Assembly (NCBI RefSeq): GCF_002081715.1
Contig: NZ_MUKP01000018.1
Coordinates: 1-64,000, forward strand
Direction of reading: 5' to 3'
Length of the DNA: 64,000 nucleotides
Origin: Nocardia donostiensis
GTDB lineage: Bacteria > Actinomycetota > Actinomycetes > Mycobacteriales > Mycobacteriaceae
A program made the translations under genes and the position numbers. The notes beneath the pieces were generated by a model, which searched no databases, had not been told where the DNA came from, and saw only the letters and a list, made by a program, of their open reading frames with translations. This document shows, one piece after another, positions 1 to 9,007 of the stretch (within the stretch, counting starts at the first letter, position 1; each line of letters opens with the position of its first letter).

Positions 1-575
1 ACGGGCGCGGGCGGCGGGGGCGGCGGCACCGGCGCTGCCTGCGCGGGCGCGGCCTGGTTCTCGGCGGGCGCATCGTCCACCGTCACACCGTGGTCGGTGA
101 CCAGCGCGGCGAAACCGCCCGCGTACCCCTGTCCGACCGCGCGTACCTTCCACGCTCCTTGACGGCGATACAGTTCGAGCGCGATAACGATGGACTCGGT
201 GTTCAGCCCCTCGATCCGGTACTCATACAACTGGTTTCCCGCCTGGTCGGAAACATAGGCGGTGGGTGGGGCGAACTGGCCGAAGTTGGTGTTCGGGTCG
301 TCGAGAGTGATGACCGCGCGGATCTGGTCGATATCGGCGGGTACCGCGTTCAACGACACGGCGAGCGAGGCGGGCTGCCCGGGGGGCGCGGGCTGTAGGT
401 TCACGCCGGGACCGCTTGGCTGGTTGAAGAAGACGAAATCGGCGTCGGACCGTACCTTGCCCTGCTCGGTGACCAGTAGCGCAGATAGATCCGCCTGCGC
501 CGTCAACTGAATGGAAACAACCACATCGTTGGTGGCCAGTGGACCGTTCTGCCCCTTGGCGAGTGTTGCGGACAA
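1..575 (-). CDS. TerD-domain stress protein, C-terminal part cut by window edge
   Basis: TerD-fold protein of the ter stress system, probably cytoplasmic. The TTG start at 575 follows a GAAGGG ribosome site and gives the family-typical N-terminus MSATLAKGQN. The body has FVFFNQ near residue 50, the IDQIRAVITLDD strand and the closing AVGQGYAGGF motif. The acidic calcium loop GDNxTGxGxGDDE of canonical TerD is replaced here by a Pro/Gly-rich stretch (PSGPGVNLQPAPPGQP), so calcium binding is doubtful. After residue 165 the chain becomes an Ala/Pro linker that runs off the window, suggesting a further C-terminal domain. It is divergent from the AIM24 genes. The family call is firm; start and full length are not. 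Confidence 0.85.
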   Translation of the reverse strand, partial: MSATLAKGQNGPLATNDVVVSIQLTAQADLSALLVTEQGKVRSDADFVFFNQPSGPGVNLQPAPPGQPASLAVSLNAVPADIDQIRAVITLDDPNTNFGQFAPPTAYVSDQAGNQLYEYRIEGLNTESIVIALELYRRQGAWKVRAVGQGYAGGFAALVTDHGVTVDDAPAENQAAPAQAAPVPPPPPPAP

Positions 576-753
576 GTTAGACCCTTCGCTTGTCGTGTAC
601 GTTCGATTGCCACTCTACGAGAAACGTGCCTACCACGGATCGTGTCGAATCGTCAGCCGCCGCACAGCACGGTTGACGAGTTAAGCCGTGTCGCGGATAT
701 CGGTTAGGGTGACCGCGACGGATGGCATACGCGACGGCAGGCTGACTTCCCCC

Positions 754-1377
754 ATGGCGCAACTGTTCGAACAGTCGAAGAAGGTGATCGAGGCTCATCT
801 CGCGGGCACAAGTATCCGCGCGATCTCCGGGTCTATGGTCGCCTACGAAGGAAATGTGCAGTTCAAATCCGCCGGTTTCGGCGGCGGCGACGGCGTGCTC
901 GCCGGACTGAAACGCCGTGCGACAGGAGAGAAACTGTCGCTGATGGAATGCGGCGGCAACGGGCGGGTGTTCCTGGCGGTCAACGGCCAGTACGTCACCG
1001 TGGTGGACTTGAACAACGAGACGCTGCAGGTCGAATCACAGCAGCTGCTGGCATTCGCAGGCAACCTGCGCACCGATGTGCGGTTCGCCGGCCTGCGCGG
1101 CGCCTCCAGTGGGCAGGGCCTGTTCACCACGACGGTCAGCGGGCAGGGACAGGCTGCGCTGCTGTCGGCGGGCGGGCCGCTGATACACCTGGAGGTCACC
1201 CCGCAGTTCCCGCTGGTGGTCGACCCGCAGGCGTTCGTCGCCGCACGCGGCAACCTGAACCAGTCGTTCGTCACCGATGTCTCCTGGCGCACCGTGGTGG
1301 GGCAGGATGCCGGCGAAGCGTTCTCGCTGCGCTGGGAGGGCCAGGGCGTGGTGTCGATCCAGCCGGCGGAACGGTAG
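754..1377 (+). CDS. AIM24 family protein, copy 1
   Basis: First of three tandem AIM24-family (PF01987) beta-rich proteins of unknown biochemical role. AIM24 proteins are recurrent partners of TerD genes in actinobacterial ter loci. About 207 residues; conserved features are the QGLFTTTVSGQG segment, the VDPQAFVA motif and a closing GQGVV strand, all shared with the next gene. The chosen start is ATG at 754 (MAQLFEQSKK). A GTG at 688 in the same frame would add 22 residues that do not look conserved. The next gene begins 5 bases after the stop, so the three copies are probably one transcript. No signal peptide or membrane segment is visible. Confidence 0.85.
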   Translation: MAQLFEQSKKVIEAHLAGTSIRAISGSMVAYEGNVQFKSAGFGGGDGVLAGLKRRATGEKLSLMECGGNGRVFLAVNGQYVTVVDLNNETLQVESQQLLAFAGNLRTDVRFAGLRGASSGQGLFTTTVSGQGQAALLSAGGPLIHLEVTPQFPLVVDPQAFVAARGNLNQSFVTDVSWRTVVGQDAGEAFSLRWEGQGVVSIQPAER

Positions 1378-1382
1378 GGATC

Positions 1383-2078
1383 ATGTTCGAACAGATCAAT
1401 TCGAAGGTCGTCAAGGTCGACGTCGGTAGGGCCGGAGGTGTGGTCGCCCGCAGCGGCGGCATGTTGTTCTACACCGGCGGTATCTCCTTCGCACCGCATG
1501 AGATTCCGGGTTCGCAAGGGATGGGCGCAGGCGGTCTGGTGCGGATGGCGGGCCGGATGATGGCGGGCGAACATCAGCGCACCATGCTGGCCCAGGGCAA
1601 CGGCGAAGTGCATTACGGTTTCGCCGGGCTGGAAGTGCATGTCGTGCATATGCAGCCCGGTGCCACGTTGCGGGTCGAGGCGTCGCGGCTGCTCGGCTAC
1701 ACCGCCGGTCTGCAGAGTTCGGTGGTGTCGGTGACCGGTTCCGGCGGGGGCGGCGGAGGCGGTGGGCTGATGGGCGCGCTGCGCGGCGCCGCGTCCGGCG
1801 CGCTGACCGGGCAGGGCATGTTCACAACCCAGCTCTCCGGACAGGGCAGCGCCGTATTGCTCGCCCATGGCGGTTTTCTGGAACTCCAGGTCGGCGGGCC
1901 GAATCCGATCGTTGTCGACCCGCAGGCGTTCGTCGCTGCCTACGGCAATGTGCAGACCGAACTGAAAACGGCGGTGAGCTGGCGCGATGCCGTCGGCCGC
2001 GGGTCCGGCGAAGCGATGCAGCTGCAGTGCGTCGGACAGGGCGTGGTGTACGTGCAGGCCTCCGAAGAGAAGTTGTGA
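1383..2078 (+). CDS. AIM24 family protein, copy 2
   Basis: Second AIM24 paralogue, 231 residues from ATG 1383. It carries the family blocks seen in copy 1: GQGMFTTQLSGQG, VDPQAFVAAYGN and GQGVVYVQ. A glycine run of eight residues near position 120, directly before LMGALRGAASGAL, is unique to this copy and looks like a flexible loop. It is only 5 bases behind copy 1 and 4 bases before copy 3, consistent with one operon and assembly of the three as a hetero-complex (inference). Molecular function is unknown; the family assignment is secure. Confidence 0.87.
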   Translation: MFEQINSKVVKVDVGRAGGVVARSGGMLFYTGGISFAPHEIPGSQGMGAGGLVRMAGRMMAGEHQRTMLAQGNGEVHYGFAGLEVHVVHMQPGATLRVEASRLLGYTAGLQSSVVSVTGSGGGGGGGGLMGALRGAASGALTGQGMFTTQLSGQGSAVLLAHGGFLELQVGGPNPIVVDPQAFVAAYGNVQTELKTAVSWRDAVGRGSGEAMQLQCVGQGVVYVQASEEKL

Positions 2079-2082
2079 CCCG

Positions 2083-2841
2083 ATGAGCCAGATTCTGAGC
2101 CCGATGACCCTGGGCGACAGCGACAACATCCCCGGCAACAGCTACGCCTACTGCATCGATCTGAACAAACCGTGGTTCATGCGCAAGGGCGCGATGATCG
2201 CCTACTACGGTCAGATGCGGTTCCAGCTGCTCACCCACGGGCTGGGCGGCCAACTGATGCATATGGTGTCGCAACAGTTCTCGGCTCCGCTGTTCACCGG
2301 CGACTATGTGGTCGCCGAGGGCCAGGGCAAGCTGATCATCGGGGACCGCGGCTACGACATCAACTCCTATGACCTCGACAACGGCAACCTCACCATCCGC
2401 GCCGCCAACCTGCTCGCCTTCGAACCGGAGCTGGCGCTGAAACAATCCATCGTGCCCGGCTTCCTCACCCTCATCGGCACCGGCAAGTTCCTCGCCTCCT
2501 CCAACGGCCCGGTCCTCTTCGCCGAACCACCGCTGCGCGTCGACCCGGAATCGCTGGTCGGCTGGGCGGACTGCCCGTCCCCCAGCCACCACTACGACCA
2601 GCGCTGGCTGTCCGGTTTCCTCGCCGCGGGCGCCGCCGCGTTCGGTGTGAACTCGGGCGAAGAACGCCAGTTCGACTTCACCGGCGCGGGCACCGTCCTC
2701 ATCCAGTCCAGTGAGAAGGTGCTCAGCGATTCCGCCCTGGTCCGCACCATCGAAGGGCAACTGCAGAGCGGAATCACCGTGCCCGGCCTGCAACGCCTGC
2801 AGGGGGTGATCGCCCAGCAACTGCAGGGCCAGCAGTACTGA
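2083..2841 (+). CDS. AIM24 family protein, copy 3
   Basis: Third AIM24 paralogue, 252 residues from ATG 2083 (MSQILSPMTL). It is more divergent than copies 1 and 2 but keeps the core order: MRKGAMIAYYGQM strand, LTLIGTGKF, VDPESLVGW (the counterpart of VDPQAFVA) and GAGTVLIQSSE. It ends the plus-strand triplet and converges on the HAD gene, with 66 bases between stop codons and no obvious terminator hairpin. Having three non-identical copies suggests subunit specialisation rather than recent amplification. Confidence 0.87.
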   Translation: MSQILSPMTLGDSDNIPGNSYAYCIDLNKPWFMRKGAMIAYYGQMRFQLLTHGLGGQLMHMVSQQFSAPLFTGDYVVAEGQGKLIIGDRGYDINSYDLDNGNLTIRAANLLAFEPELALKQSIVPGFLTLIGTGKFLASSNGPVLFAEPPLRVDPESLVGWADCPSPSHHYDQRWLSGFLAAGAAAFGVNSGEERQFDFTGAGTVLIQSSEKVLSDSALVRTIEGQLQSGITVPGLQRLQGVIAQQLQGQQY

Positions 2842-2907
2842 CCGGCTGACAAGTTCGTAGGCCAGGCCACCGAGTAAAGCCCGCGCCGTCGGACAGGTAG
2901 GTACCGC

Positions 2908-3744
2908 TCAGACTCGAACAGCCGACCCGGATCGGGCGAACCAGGCCAGGATCTCTTCACCGGCAACGATACCGTCGGCGTCGGTGACCGTGAGCCCCGG
3001 ACAGGTCCAGCCGAGCTGTTCGAGTTCGCCGTGCCGGGGCCGGATGGCGGCATCGACGGCGGCGAGCATTTCGGCGTCGAGGGCGCCGTCACCGGCAGCG
3101 AGGGTGGTGGCCGCCGGGTCGAGTGCGCCTTCGCCGATGAGGCGCTCGCGGATTTCGGCTACCGCACGGCTCTTGCACACCGCCATCGGCATGGTGTAGA
3201 TCTTGCGGCCCTGTTGGGAGGCCGACCAGCCGCGGGGACGGCACCAGTCGTCCCATGCGGCGAGAAAACCGGCCGGGACGGCCGTCGGGTCGACCACCAG
3301 GTAGCAGAACAGGTCGTCGGCGAAGCGGAACTTGGTGACCCAGGTGTCGTCGATACGGGCCCGCAACGCATGGGCGACCTGAGTGAGCGACGCGCCGTCG
3401 ACGTGCACGGCGGCATCGATCGTCTCGCGCCAGCGAAGGTCGGGCACACCATCGACCAGGATGTTCCCGCCGTTGCTTGTGATCGCATACCGCCACGGCT
3501 CACCGGGCAACCGGATGCGCTGGAACTGCTCGATGGTGCGCGTGGTGGTGGGCACGACGACAGCGGTCAGCGCGAGATCGCGCAGCAGATTCTCGGCGGT
3601 GGTTGTCATGTACGACAACGGCGCGCCATCCAGGTACTCCACACACACCGCTTCCACCTCCGCCGCGCGGAACGCAGCGCGGGAGTAGATCATCGTGCGA
3701 TCGAGGTCGGTGGCGACCAGTAGCTGTTTCCCGGGATCCGTCAC
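2908..3744 (-). CDS. HAD-superfamily phosphatase of the ter locus
   Basis: HAD hydrolase, 278 residues, last gene of the minus-strand ter biosynthetic operon. Motif I is VATDLDRTMIY (nucleophile DxDxT) near residue 12. Motif IV is AAGDGALDAEML near residue 215, and a lysine-bearing GRKIYTMP segment precedes it. HAD phosphatases are known companions of the PRTase/StiP/aldolase set in ter clusters, where they are thought to help make a nucleoside-like metabolite. The GTG start at 3744 overlaps the upstream stop as GTGA, implying translational coupling. An upstream extension of the frame is ignored because its composition is that of a shadow frame. Confidence 0.87.
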   Translation of the reverse strand: MTDPGKQLLVATDLDRTMIYSRAAFRAAEVEAVCVEYLDGAPLSYMTTTAENLLRDLALTAVVVPTTTRTIEQFQRIRLPGEPWRYAITSNGGNILVDGVPDLRWRETIDAAVHVDGASLTQVAHALRARIDDTWVTKFRFADDLFCYLVVDPTAVPAGFLAAWDDWCRPRGWSASQQGRKIYTMPMAVCKSRAVAEIRERLIGEGALDPAATTLAAGDGALDAEMLAAVDAAIRPRHGELEQLGWTCPGLTVTDADGIVAGEEILAWFARSGSAVRV

Positions 3745-6401
3745 TGCTGCACGTCCTTGATCAAACCCATACACGAATAAGCCAAGTCGGGGACGACCTC
3801 GACCGGGACACCGCGCGCCTGCGCCAGCAACCGGATATGCGCATGCTCGCTGGCATCCGCCTCGCGAACCAGGACCCGCCACGGCACCCGGCGCAACAGC
3901 ACCCGCGTCGTCTCGCCGACGCCGGGTTTCACGAAATTCACGCTGCCGATCCCATATTCGGCCCGCACCTGCTCCACCGATGCCCAACCCGCCCAGGTCG
4001 GTGTCCGATCACCGGTCGATATCTGTTCGACCTGGCCCGGCACCCGGTCTGCTACCGCATCGAAAGCGCCTTCGACGGTGTCGATCAACCGGGCCGACAC
4101 ATCATCGGCGGCGAGTTCGGAGTAGAACTTCGCGCCGTGGAAATCACCGGGGCCGATGAGTTCCCGATTCAGCACGGTCCGCGAAACCAGCCCCGACACC
4201 GTGGAATTCAGGCAGGCCGAGGCGATCAGGAAATCGTCACGGGTGCCGTAGGTGCGCACACAGTAACCGGGGTCGGCCAGTACCGCTAGATCGTCGTTGT
4301 AGCGCGGGCCGCCCGCAGCATGATAGGCGGCCAGCGCCTCCGACAGTTCCCTGGTGATGGCGCCCTTACCGGTCCAGCCGTCCACGAACACAATCGACGC
4401 CGGATCGTGATGGTGCGCCAGATAATCCAGGGCGACAGCATCGATACCGCGGTCTCGCACAATGGAAACCGCGTAATGCGGGATATCGAGGCCTTTGGCC
4501 CGCGCCAACCACCGTCGCATCAGGATCCCGACCGGTGTACCGGCTCGGGCCAGCGATACCAGCACGATATCGGAACCGCGTTCGGCGACAACGAGTTCGG
4601 AAACCGCTCCCACGGCCAGCGCGAGCCGCTGCGCACTATCGGCCAGCACCTGTTCGAACAGTTCGCGATAGTGCGCGTCCGGCTGATATTCGATCGGCAA
4701 AGACTCAGCGTAATGCGCCAACCCGGCCTGAATGCGCTTCTCGCGAGAGGCGACGTCGGCCTCCAGAGCGGCATCGGACAGATCTTTCAGCAACCACGCC
4801 ACATCCGCGCGCGCATACGACCCGAACTCCGGACCGTAGAGCGGACCGGGCAGCTGAGGCGTGACCGAGACCCGGGAATTCGCACCCGCTGTGAGCACAT
4901 CTGCGCGCGCTGAAGCACTCGTAGCAGCGCACCGCAGCTCCGATCCCGGCGATGCATCCAGCCTCGCGGAACCAGGCTCCGCCTGTGGTACCGCACCGAG
5001 CAACTTATCCCGCGCCGACATCAACAGCCGCGGGCTCGCACCGGCGACAACAGCGAGCAGCACCGGGGCGCCGGAAGCGGTCAGCACATCGATCAACCCG
5101 CCGTCGGACCGCAGCAGGTCGGTATCGGCAGGGGTATCGATGACCACGACCAACACCGGATCGAGCGCGTCAGGTTCCTGCCCGACTCCGCCAGCCGCTG
5201 CACTCACACCGTCAAGCGCCGGTCCCTGGGCGCCGTCCTCGGATGCGAACAGGTTCGCCGTCCAGTGCGCGTTGTACAGGTAACGTGGCTGCTCCTCGCC
5301 AGGTTCCGGCGCGGTGAAACAGAACCCGCGCCGCAGCGGATAACCGGGGTCGTCCAGCACATAAGCGGGCGACCGCGTGGTGGTCTGGTAGCGCGCGGGC
5401 ACCCCCGATTCCGCCAGCGCCACCGCCAACCGCAACGGCAGATACATCAGTTCCTCGTGCCCGAGCACAATCACCGGCCTGCCGGGGTGATCGGCGGCCA
5501 GCCGCTGACGTAGCGCATCCGCGGCAGCCGCGACCGCGGTATCGAAAGCGGCGGTGTCCGAAAACAGAAACCCGTGCCTGCCGCCCTCCGGCACCGCCTC
5601 CGGCCAGGGCAGGTCGAGCCTGCCGAAACCACCACGGGCGGCCGCGACCGGGTTGAGCTCGATCTGCGGCAGGCCAACCACCGTGTCTACCAGGTCATCG
5701 GGCAGCAGCGTCCGCCCCGCCGCCAGGCAGACGGTGTCGATCCGCGCCCCGAGTTCCGCGGCGGCCTTAGCGAAAAGCTCTCGGTCGTCCTCGGTACGCA
5801 TATCCACCAGCGACGCCAGCACATAATGCTCGCGCGGCGCGAAAGCATGCAGGGCGCGCACCGCATCCATCGCCGTAGCACCGGTGGAGATCTCGTCGTC
5901 CACCAGCACCAACGGCAGATCGGCGGTGAAGATATCGGCGGGCGCGGGTTGCAACAGATGCGAGGTGGCATGCGAATGCCCCTCCTCGAAACCGGTGAGG
6001 GTCACCGCTTCCGGCACCGACCGGCGTGTCGAATGCAGATAGCAGGCAGCCCCGATCCGCGCGGCGACACAGTGGCCGAGCCCCGTAGCGGTTTCGGCGA
6101 AACCCAGCACCACCGCGTCACGGTCGCCGAGCACACCACGCACCAGGTCACCGAGCCGGTTACCCGCATCGAGCACCACCCGCGGCTCGGTCGGTAGATG
6201 TTTACCCAGCACCGTCGACACCAGCAGATGCGCGCGCCGCTTATTGCGGCGCAGGCCGGGTTGAATCAGATCCGTAACGGACAATTCGGCCGGCAGCGCG
6301 TCCGGTTCGATACCGGCTCGGTATGACTGCTCATGGCACAGCTCGATACCCAGATTCCGGGCCGCCCAGAAATCAGCGGCCCGAGACGCCGTCGAGCTCA
6401 T
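3741..6401 (-). CDS. Four-domain PRTase-TRSP-StiP-PELOTA fusion protein
   Basis: Large 886-residue protein of the ter biosynthetic module. Residues 35-245 form a phosphoribosyltransferase with the PRPP loop VLVDDEISTGATAMD at 165-179. Residues about 270-470 match the TRSP-type region that follows ter PRTases. Residues about 495-780 are a StiP-like domain with VSLARAGTPVG and a second PRPP-loop-like VFVDGWTGKGA. The C-terminal 85 residues resemble the PELOTA/L7Ae-like RNA-binding fold (HIRLLAQARGVPVEVV). In other bacteria these parts are usually split between separate genes. Both ends overlap neighbours by four bases (lyase upstream, HAD downstream). The predicted role is synthesis of a ribosylated metabolite (inference from family literature). 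Domain borders are approximate. Confidence 0.82.
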   Translation of the reverse strand: MSSTASRAADFWAARNLGIELCHEQSYRAGIEPDALPAELSVTDLIQPGLRRNKRRAHLLVSTVLGKHLPTEPRVVLDAGNRLGDLVRGVLGDRDAVVLGFAETATGLGHCVAARIGAACYLHSTRRSVPEAVTLTGFEEGHSHATSHLLQPAPADIFTADLPLVLVDDEISTGATAMDAVRALHAFAPREHYVLASLVDMRTEDDRELFAKAAAELGARIDTVCLAAGRTLLPDDLVDTVVGLPQIELNPVAAARGGFGRLDLPWPEAVPEGGRHGFLFSDTAAFDTAVAAAADALRQRLAADHPGRPVIVLGHEELMYLPLRLAVALAESGVPARYQTTTRSPAYVLDDPGYPLRRGFCFTAPEPGEEQPRYLYNAHWTANLFASEDGAQGPALDGVSAAAGGVGQEPDALDPVLVVVIDTPADTDLLRSDGGLIDVLTASGAPVLLAVVAGASPRLLMSARDKLLGAVPQAEPGSARLDASPGSELRCAATSASARADVLTAGANSRVSVTPQLPGPLYGPEFGSYARADVAWLLKDLSDAALEADVASREKRIQAGLAHYAESLPIEYQPDAHYRELFEQVLADSAQRLALAVGAVSELVVAERGSDIVLVSLARAGTPVGILMRRWLARAKGLDIPHYAVSIVRDRGIDAVALDYLAHHHDPASIVFVDGWTGKGAITRELSEALAAYHAAGGPRYNDDLAVLADPGYCVRTYGTRDDFLIASACLNSTVSGLVSRTVLNRELIGPGDFHGAKFYSELAADDVSARLIDTVEGAFDAVADRVPGQVEQISTGDRTPTWAGWASVEQVRAEYGIGSVNFVKPGVGETTRVLLRRVPWRVLVREADASEHAHIRLLAQARGVPVEVVPDLAYSCMGLIKDVQQ

Positions 6402-7609
6402 ACCGTCACCAACGCCGACAGCAGATCCACGAACGACACTCCCTTGTTGGCGACCCCGAACACCCGCGCCCGCAGCAAAGTCTGCCGAGCCCAGCTGCGA
6501 TGCGGTCGCATCTCGTTCATCTTGTTCCGGTAACCCGACGCGGCCACCCCACCCGCATCGACCTGCAGGATGTCGAGGGCGTCCGAATACTCCTCATGCG
6601 TCACCACCGACAGCGCGTGCACCGCCGCCACATGCGACGGGTGGATCACCGTTTTACCCTGGATGCCGTTGGCCCGGTCCAACGTGATCTCCCGCAGCAA
6701 ACCATCCAGGTCACGGCTGACCAGATATTTGCGGAACGGCACCGCATCCGACTCCTCGAACGGCGCGCTACGCAGCAGCGGCCGGAACATCCGTTCATGA
6801 TCGGCGAAGTACTCCCACACCGGGCCGGTGATCACGAAACCGCTGCCGTCGGCGCGGCCCAGATAGTTCACGATATCGGCGATCACATCCGCGACCACCC
6901 GCACGTCGTAGATGGTCAGATCGCGATCGCGGCGGATACCGAACGTCGAGCACATGTCGGTCGCGCCGATCCGCACCGCAAGCACTCGCTCCCGGTACTC
7001 GGCCAGCAACGCCGCGATCTGTGTCAACTCCTGATCGCGGGTCTGCCGGTGCACCAGAGCCGGCGACTCGAGCACCGGCATCCCGTACAGCGGACGCGGC
7101 GAACGCGCCCCCGCCGCATCCAACGCGGCCAGGTACTTCGGCCCTGAAGCACTGTCGAACTTCGGAAACACGAACCCGGTCAGCACTTCCGCACCCGCGC
7201 CCAATTGCTCGACGATCTCGCTGACGGTGTCGGCGTCACGCACCCGCACGAACAACAGCGGATTCGGATCCAGACCGAGCGCCAGCTCATCCAGGGTGCG
7301 CACCACCTGCTTCTTGGCGAACTCGACCTCATGGTCGGCGACCGCGTCCTCCAGATCGATAACCATCGAACACACCCCGCGCGCATACCTTCTGCTGATC
7401 GTCGCAGGCAGATCCGCTCTGGTCGCAGGCACATACAGCGTCGCGCCGAGCGCAACCGCGAGCAGCTCCCGGTCGGCGTGATCAGTGAACGGCTCGGGCT
7501 GACGGAAGAAAAGAGTCCTCGCGTCCGGGCCCTGCAACTGCCGGAAATGGCGTCGCGGCACCCGCTTGTGCAGGGAGATCTCCTGCTGGACGGCGATGCC
7601 GGCGGTCAT
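6398..7609 (-). CDS. HpcH/HpaI aldolase / citrate-lyase-beta-like protein
   Basis: 403-residue TIM-barrel C-C lyase of the HpcH/HpaI-CitE group. Visible signatures are SMVIDLEDAV near 82, PLLFVRVRD near 118, AVRIGATDMCS near 212 (the metal/CoA-site strand) and GKTVIHPSHV near 322. In ter loci this lyase-like enzyme sits beside the PRTase and HAD genes and is thought to act in the same pathway; its substrate here is unknown. The stop overlaps the next gene start as ATGA. It follows the coiled-coil gene by 13 bases, so four genes appear co-transcribed. Confidence 0.87.
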   Translation of the reverse strand: MTAGIAVQQEISLHKRVPRRHFRQLQGPDARTLFFRQPEPFTDHADRELLAVALGATLYVPATRADLPATISRRYARGVCSMVIDLEDAVADHEVEFAKKQVVRTLDELALGLDPNPLLFVRVRDADTVSEIVEQLGAGAEVLTGFVFPKFDSASGPKYLAALDAAGARSPRPLYGMPVLESPALVHRQTRDQELTQIAALLAEYRERVLAVRIGATDMCSTFGIRRDRDLTIYDVRVVADVIADIVNYLGRADGSGFVITGPVWEYFADHERMFRPLLRSAPFEESDAVPFRKYLVSRDLDGLLREITLDRANGIQGKTVIHPSHVAAVHALSVVTHEEYSDALDILQVDAGGVAASGYRNKMNEMRPHRSWARQTLLRARVFGVANKGVSFVDLLSALVTV

Positions 7610-7622
7610 CGTTTCCCCACCC

Positions 7623-8837
7623 TCATCCTTGTCGTGATCCCGGTTCTCTTCTCATACGTTCCACCACGCCAGCTATGAAATCCGTGATGGCATCCAGTTC
7701 CGTCACGTAGGCCCAATAGTCGGGATTACGTCCCGACAGCGTCCCGGTGATCCGATCGATCCGGTCCACCTGCGCATCCAGCACCGAGCCCCATTCGGCA
7801 GTGAGCCCCCGGCCCACCGCGAGCATCTGCGCGTCCCGCAGCCGGAATCGTACGGCCTCGGCTTTTTCCTGAGGGTTCGCCCGGACCGCCCGCAACACCG
7901 ACAGCCGCTTGGTGACGGCATCGACCTGCTCCTCGGCGGCCGCCAGATGGGTACGCGCGGTAGTGGTCAGTTCAAGGGCCAACTCCGGGTTGTCGTCGGC
8001 CGCCGCGGCGCGCGCCCGGCCAAGGGCAACGTCTGCGGCGGCTATGTCACGCTCGCTTGCTCGCTCATTGTTAGCCAGATCCGCCGAACTCGCAGCATGA
8101 AACTCACGCAGCAACGCCGACATCGCCGGACCGATCCCCTCTGCCCTGGTCCGCACCGCCGCGATCCTGGTCGCCACAGAGGCGAGCGCGTTCGCCGCGG
8201 CACCGGCCCGAGAAGGGGCCGCAGCCAACGCTTCCGCCAACACCTCGGCCGCAGCGTCGAGTTCATGTGACGCCGCCCGCACCGCCCCCGCCTGCGTATC
8301 CGGCGGCAACGATTCGAGTGTGACCAGAGCCTCATCCACGGCGGCCGCCGCGCCGCTCACCGACGGATAATGCGCGAATTCCGATTCGGCTGCCTGCCCG
8401 CGAACCGCTGCAGCCGCGACCTTCACCTGCTCCGCCAGCCGCGGCACCGCAGCGAGCACCGCGGCAGCCTCCTCCAACCTGGCCCGGTTACCGTGGTAGT
8501 ACTCGTCGACTCCCCGCGCAGCCGCGGTCAACTGCCGCACCACCTCGTCGACGCGCCCCCGACCGCCCGCAGGCACACCCGTGCGCTCGGCCGCGTCCAG
8601 TTCCTCGGTCAAATTCAAATACGCTTCCGCGGCGCCATAGCAGCGCGCCCGCAGCGGCTCCCAGCGCTGCGCGAGACCATGCTCGGGAAAGATCTGCTCG
8701 GCCGCGTGCGTAGCGGAATCAGCCACCGACTGGCGTCGGTCCATATCCAGAAACGCCGACGTCAAAGCCTGACGTGCCTGTTCGATCCACCCGTCGTCGC
8801 CCGACGACCGGAACCAACCACGCCTACGACCCGCCAC
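7623..8837 (-). CDS. Alanine-rich alpha-helical/coiled-coil protein of the ter operon
   Basis: 404 residues starting with GTG at 8837 (MAGRRRGWF), the first gene of the minus-strand ter operon. The sequence is very rich in Ala, Glu and Arg with long heptad-like helices (for example ERDIAAADVALGRARAAAAD near 265) and no signal peptide or membrane segment. I recognise no enzymatic motif. Position and composition match the helical partner proteins often found next to ter PRTase/lyase genes. A scaffolding or regulatory role is plausible but not demonstrated. It is divergent from the TerD gene at 9008 across a 170-base promoter gap. Confidence 0.7.
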   Translation of the reverse strand: MAGRRRGWFRSSGDDGWIEQARQALTSAFLDMDRRQSVADSATHAAEQIFPEHGLAQRWEPLRARCYGAAEAYLNLTEELDAAERTGVPAGGRGRVDEVVRQLTAAARGVDEYYHGNRARLEEAAAVLAAVPRLAEQVKVAAAAVRGQAAESEFAHYPSVSGAAAAVDEALVTLESLPPDTQAGAVRAASHELDAAAEVLAEALAAAPSRAGAAANALASVATRIAAVRTRAEGIGPAMSALLREFHAASSADLANNERASERDIAAADVALGRARAAAADDNPELALELTTTARTHLAAAEEQVDAVTKRLSVLRAVRANPQEKAEAVRFRLRDAQMLAVGRGLTAEWGSVLDAQVDRIDRITGTLSGRNPDYWAYVTELDAITDFIAGVVERMRREPGSRQG

Positions 8838-9007
8838 GACCCGATCGTATGAGATACCCAGAGGACAGACCCGTACGAGAGGCCGCGGTCAAGTGGGCCT
8901 GGCACGGGTTTCTACGCAAGTTCACCGAAACCTACTACTGTCGTATTCCGTACCCGGCGATTCGGACATGCTGGGAAGCACAGACGACTATCGAAAGGGA
9001 ATCCCGC

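Noticed and set aside
2908..3987. Extended HAD protein from 3987
   Set aside because: The upstream 81 codons overlap the PRTase fusion gene in another frame; GTG 3744 with a GTGA overlap fits the family N-terminus.
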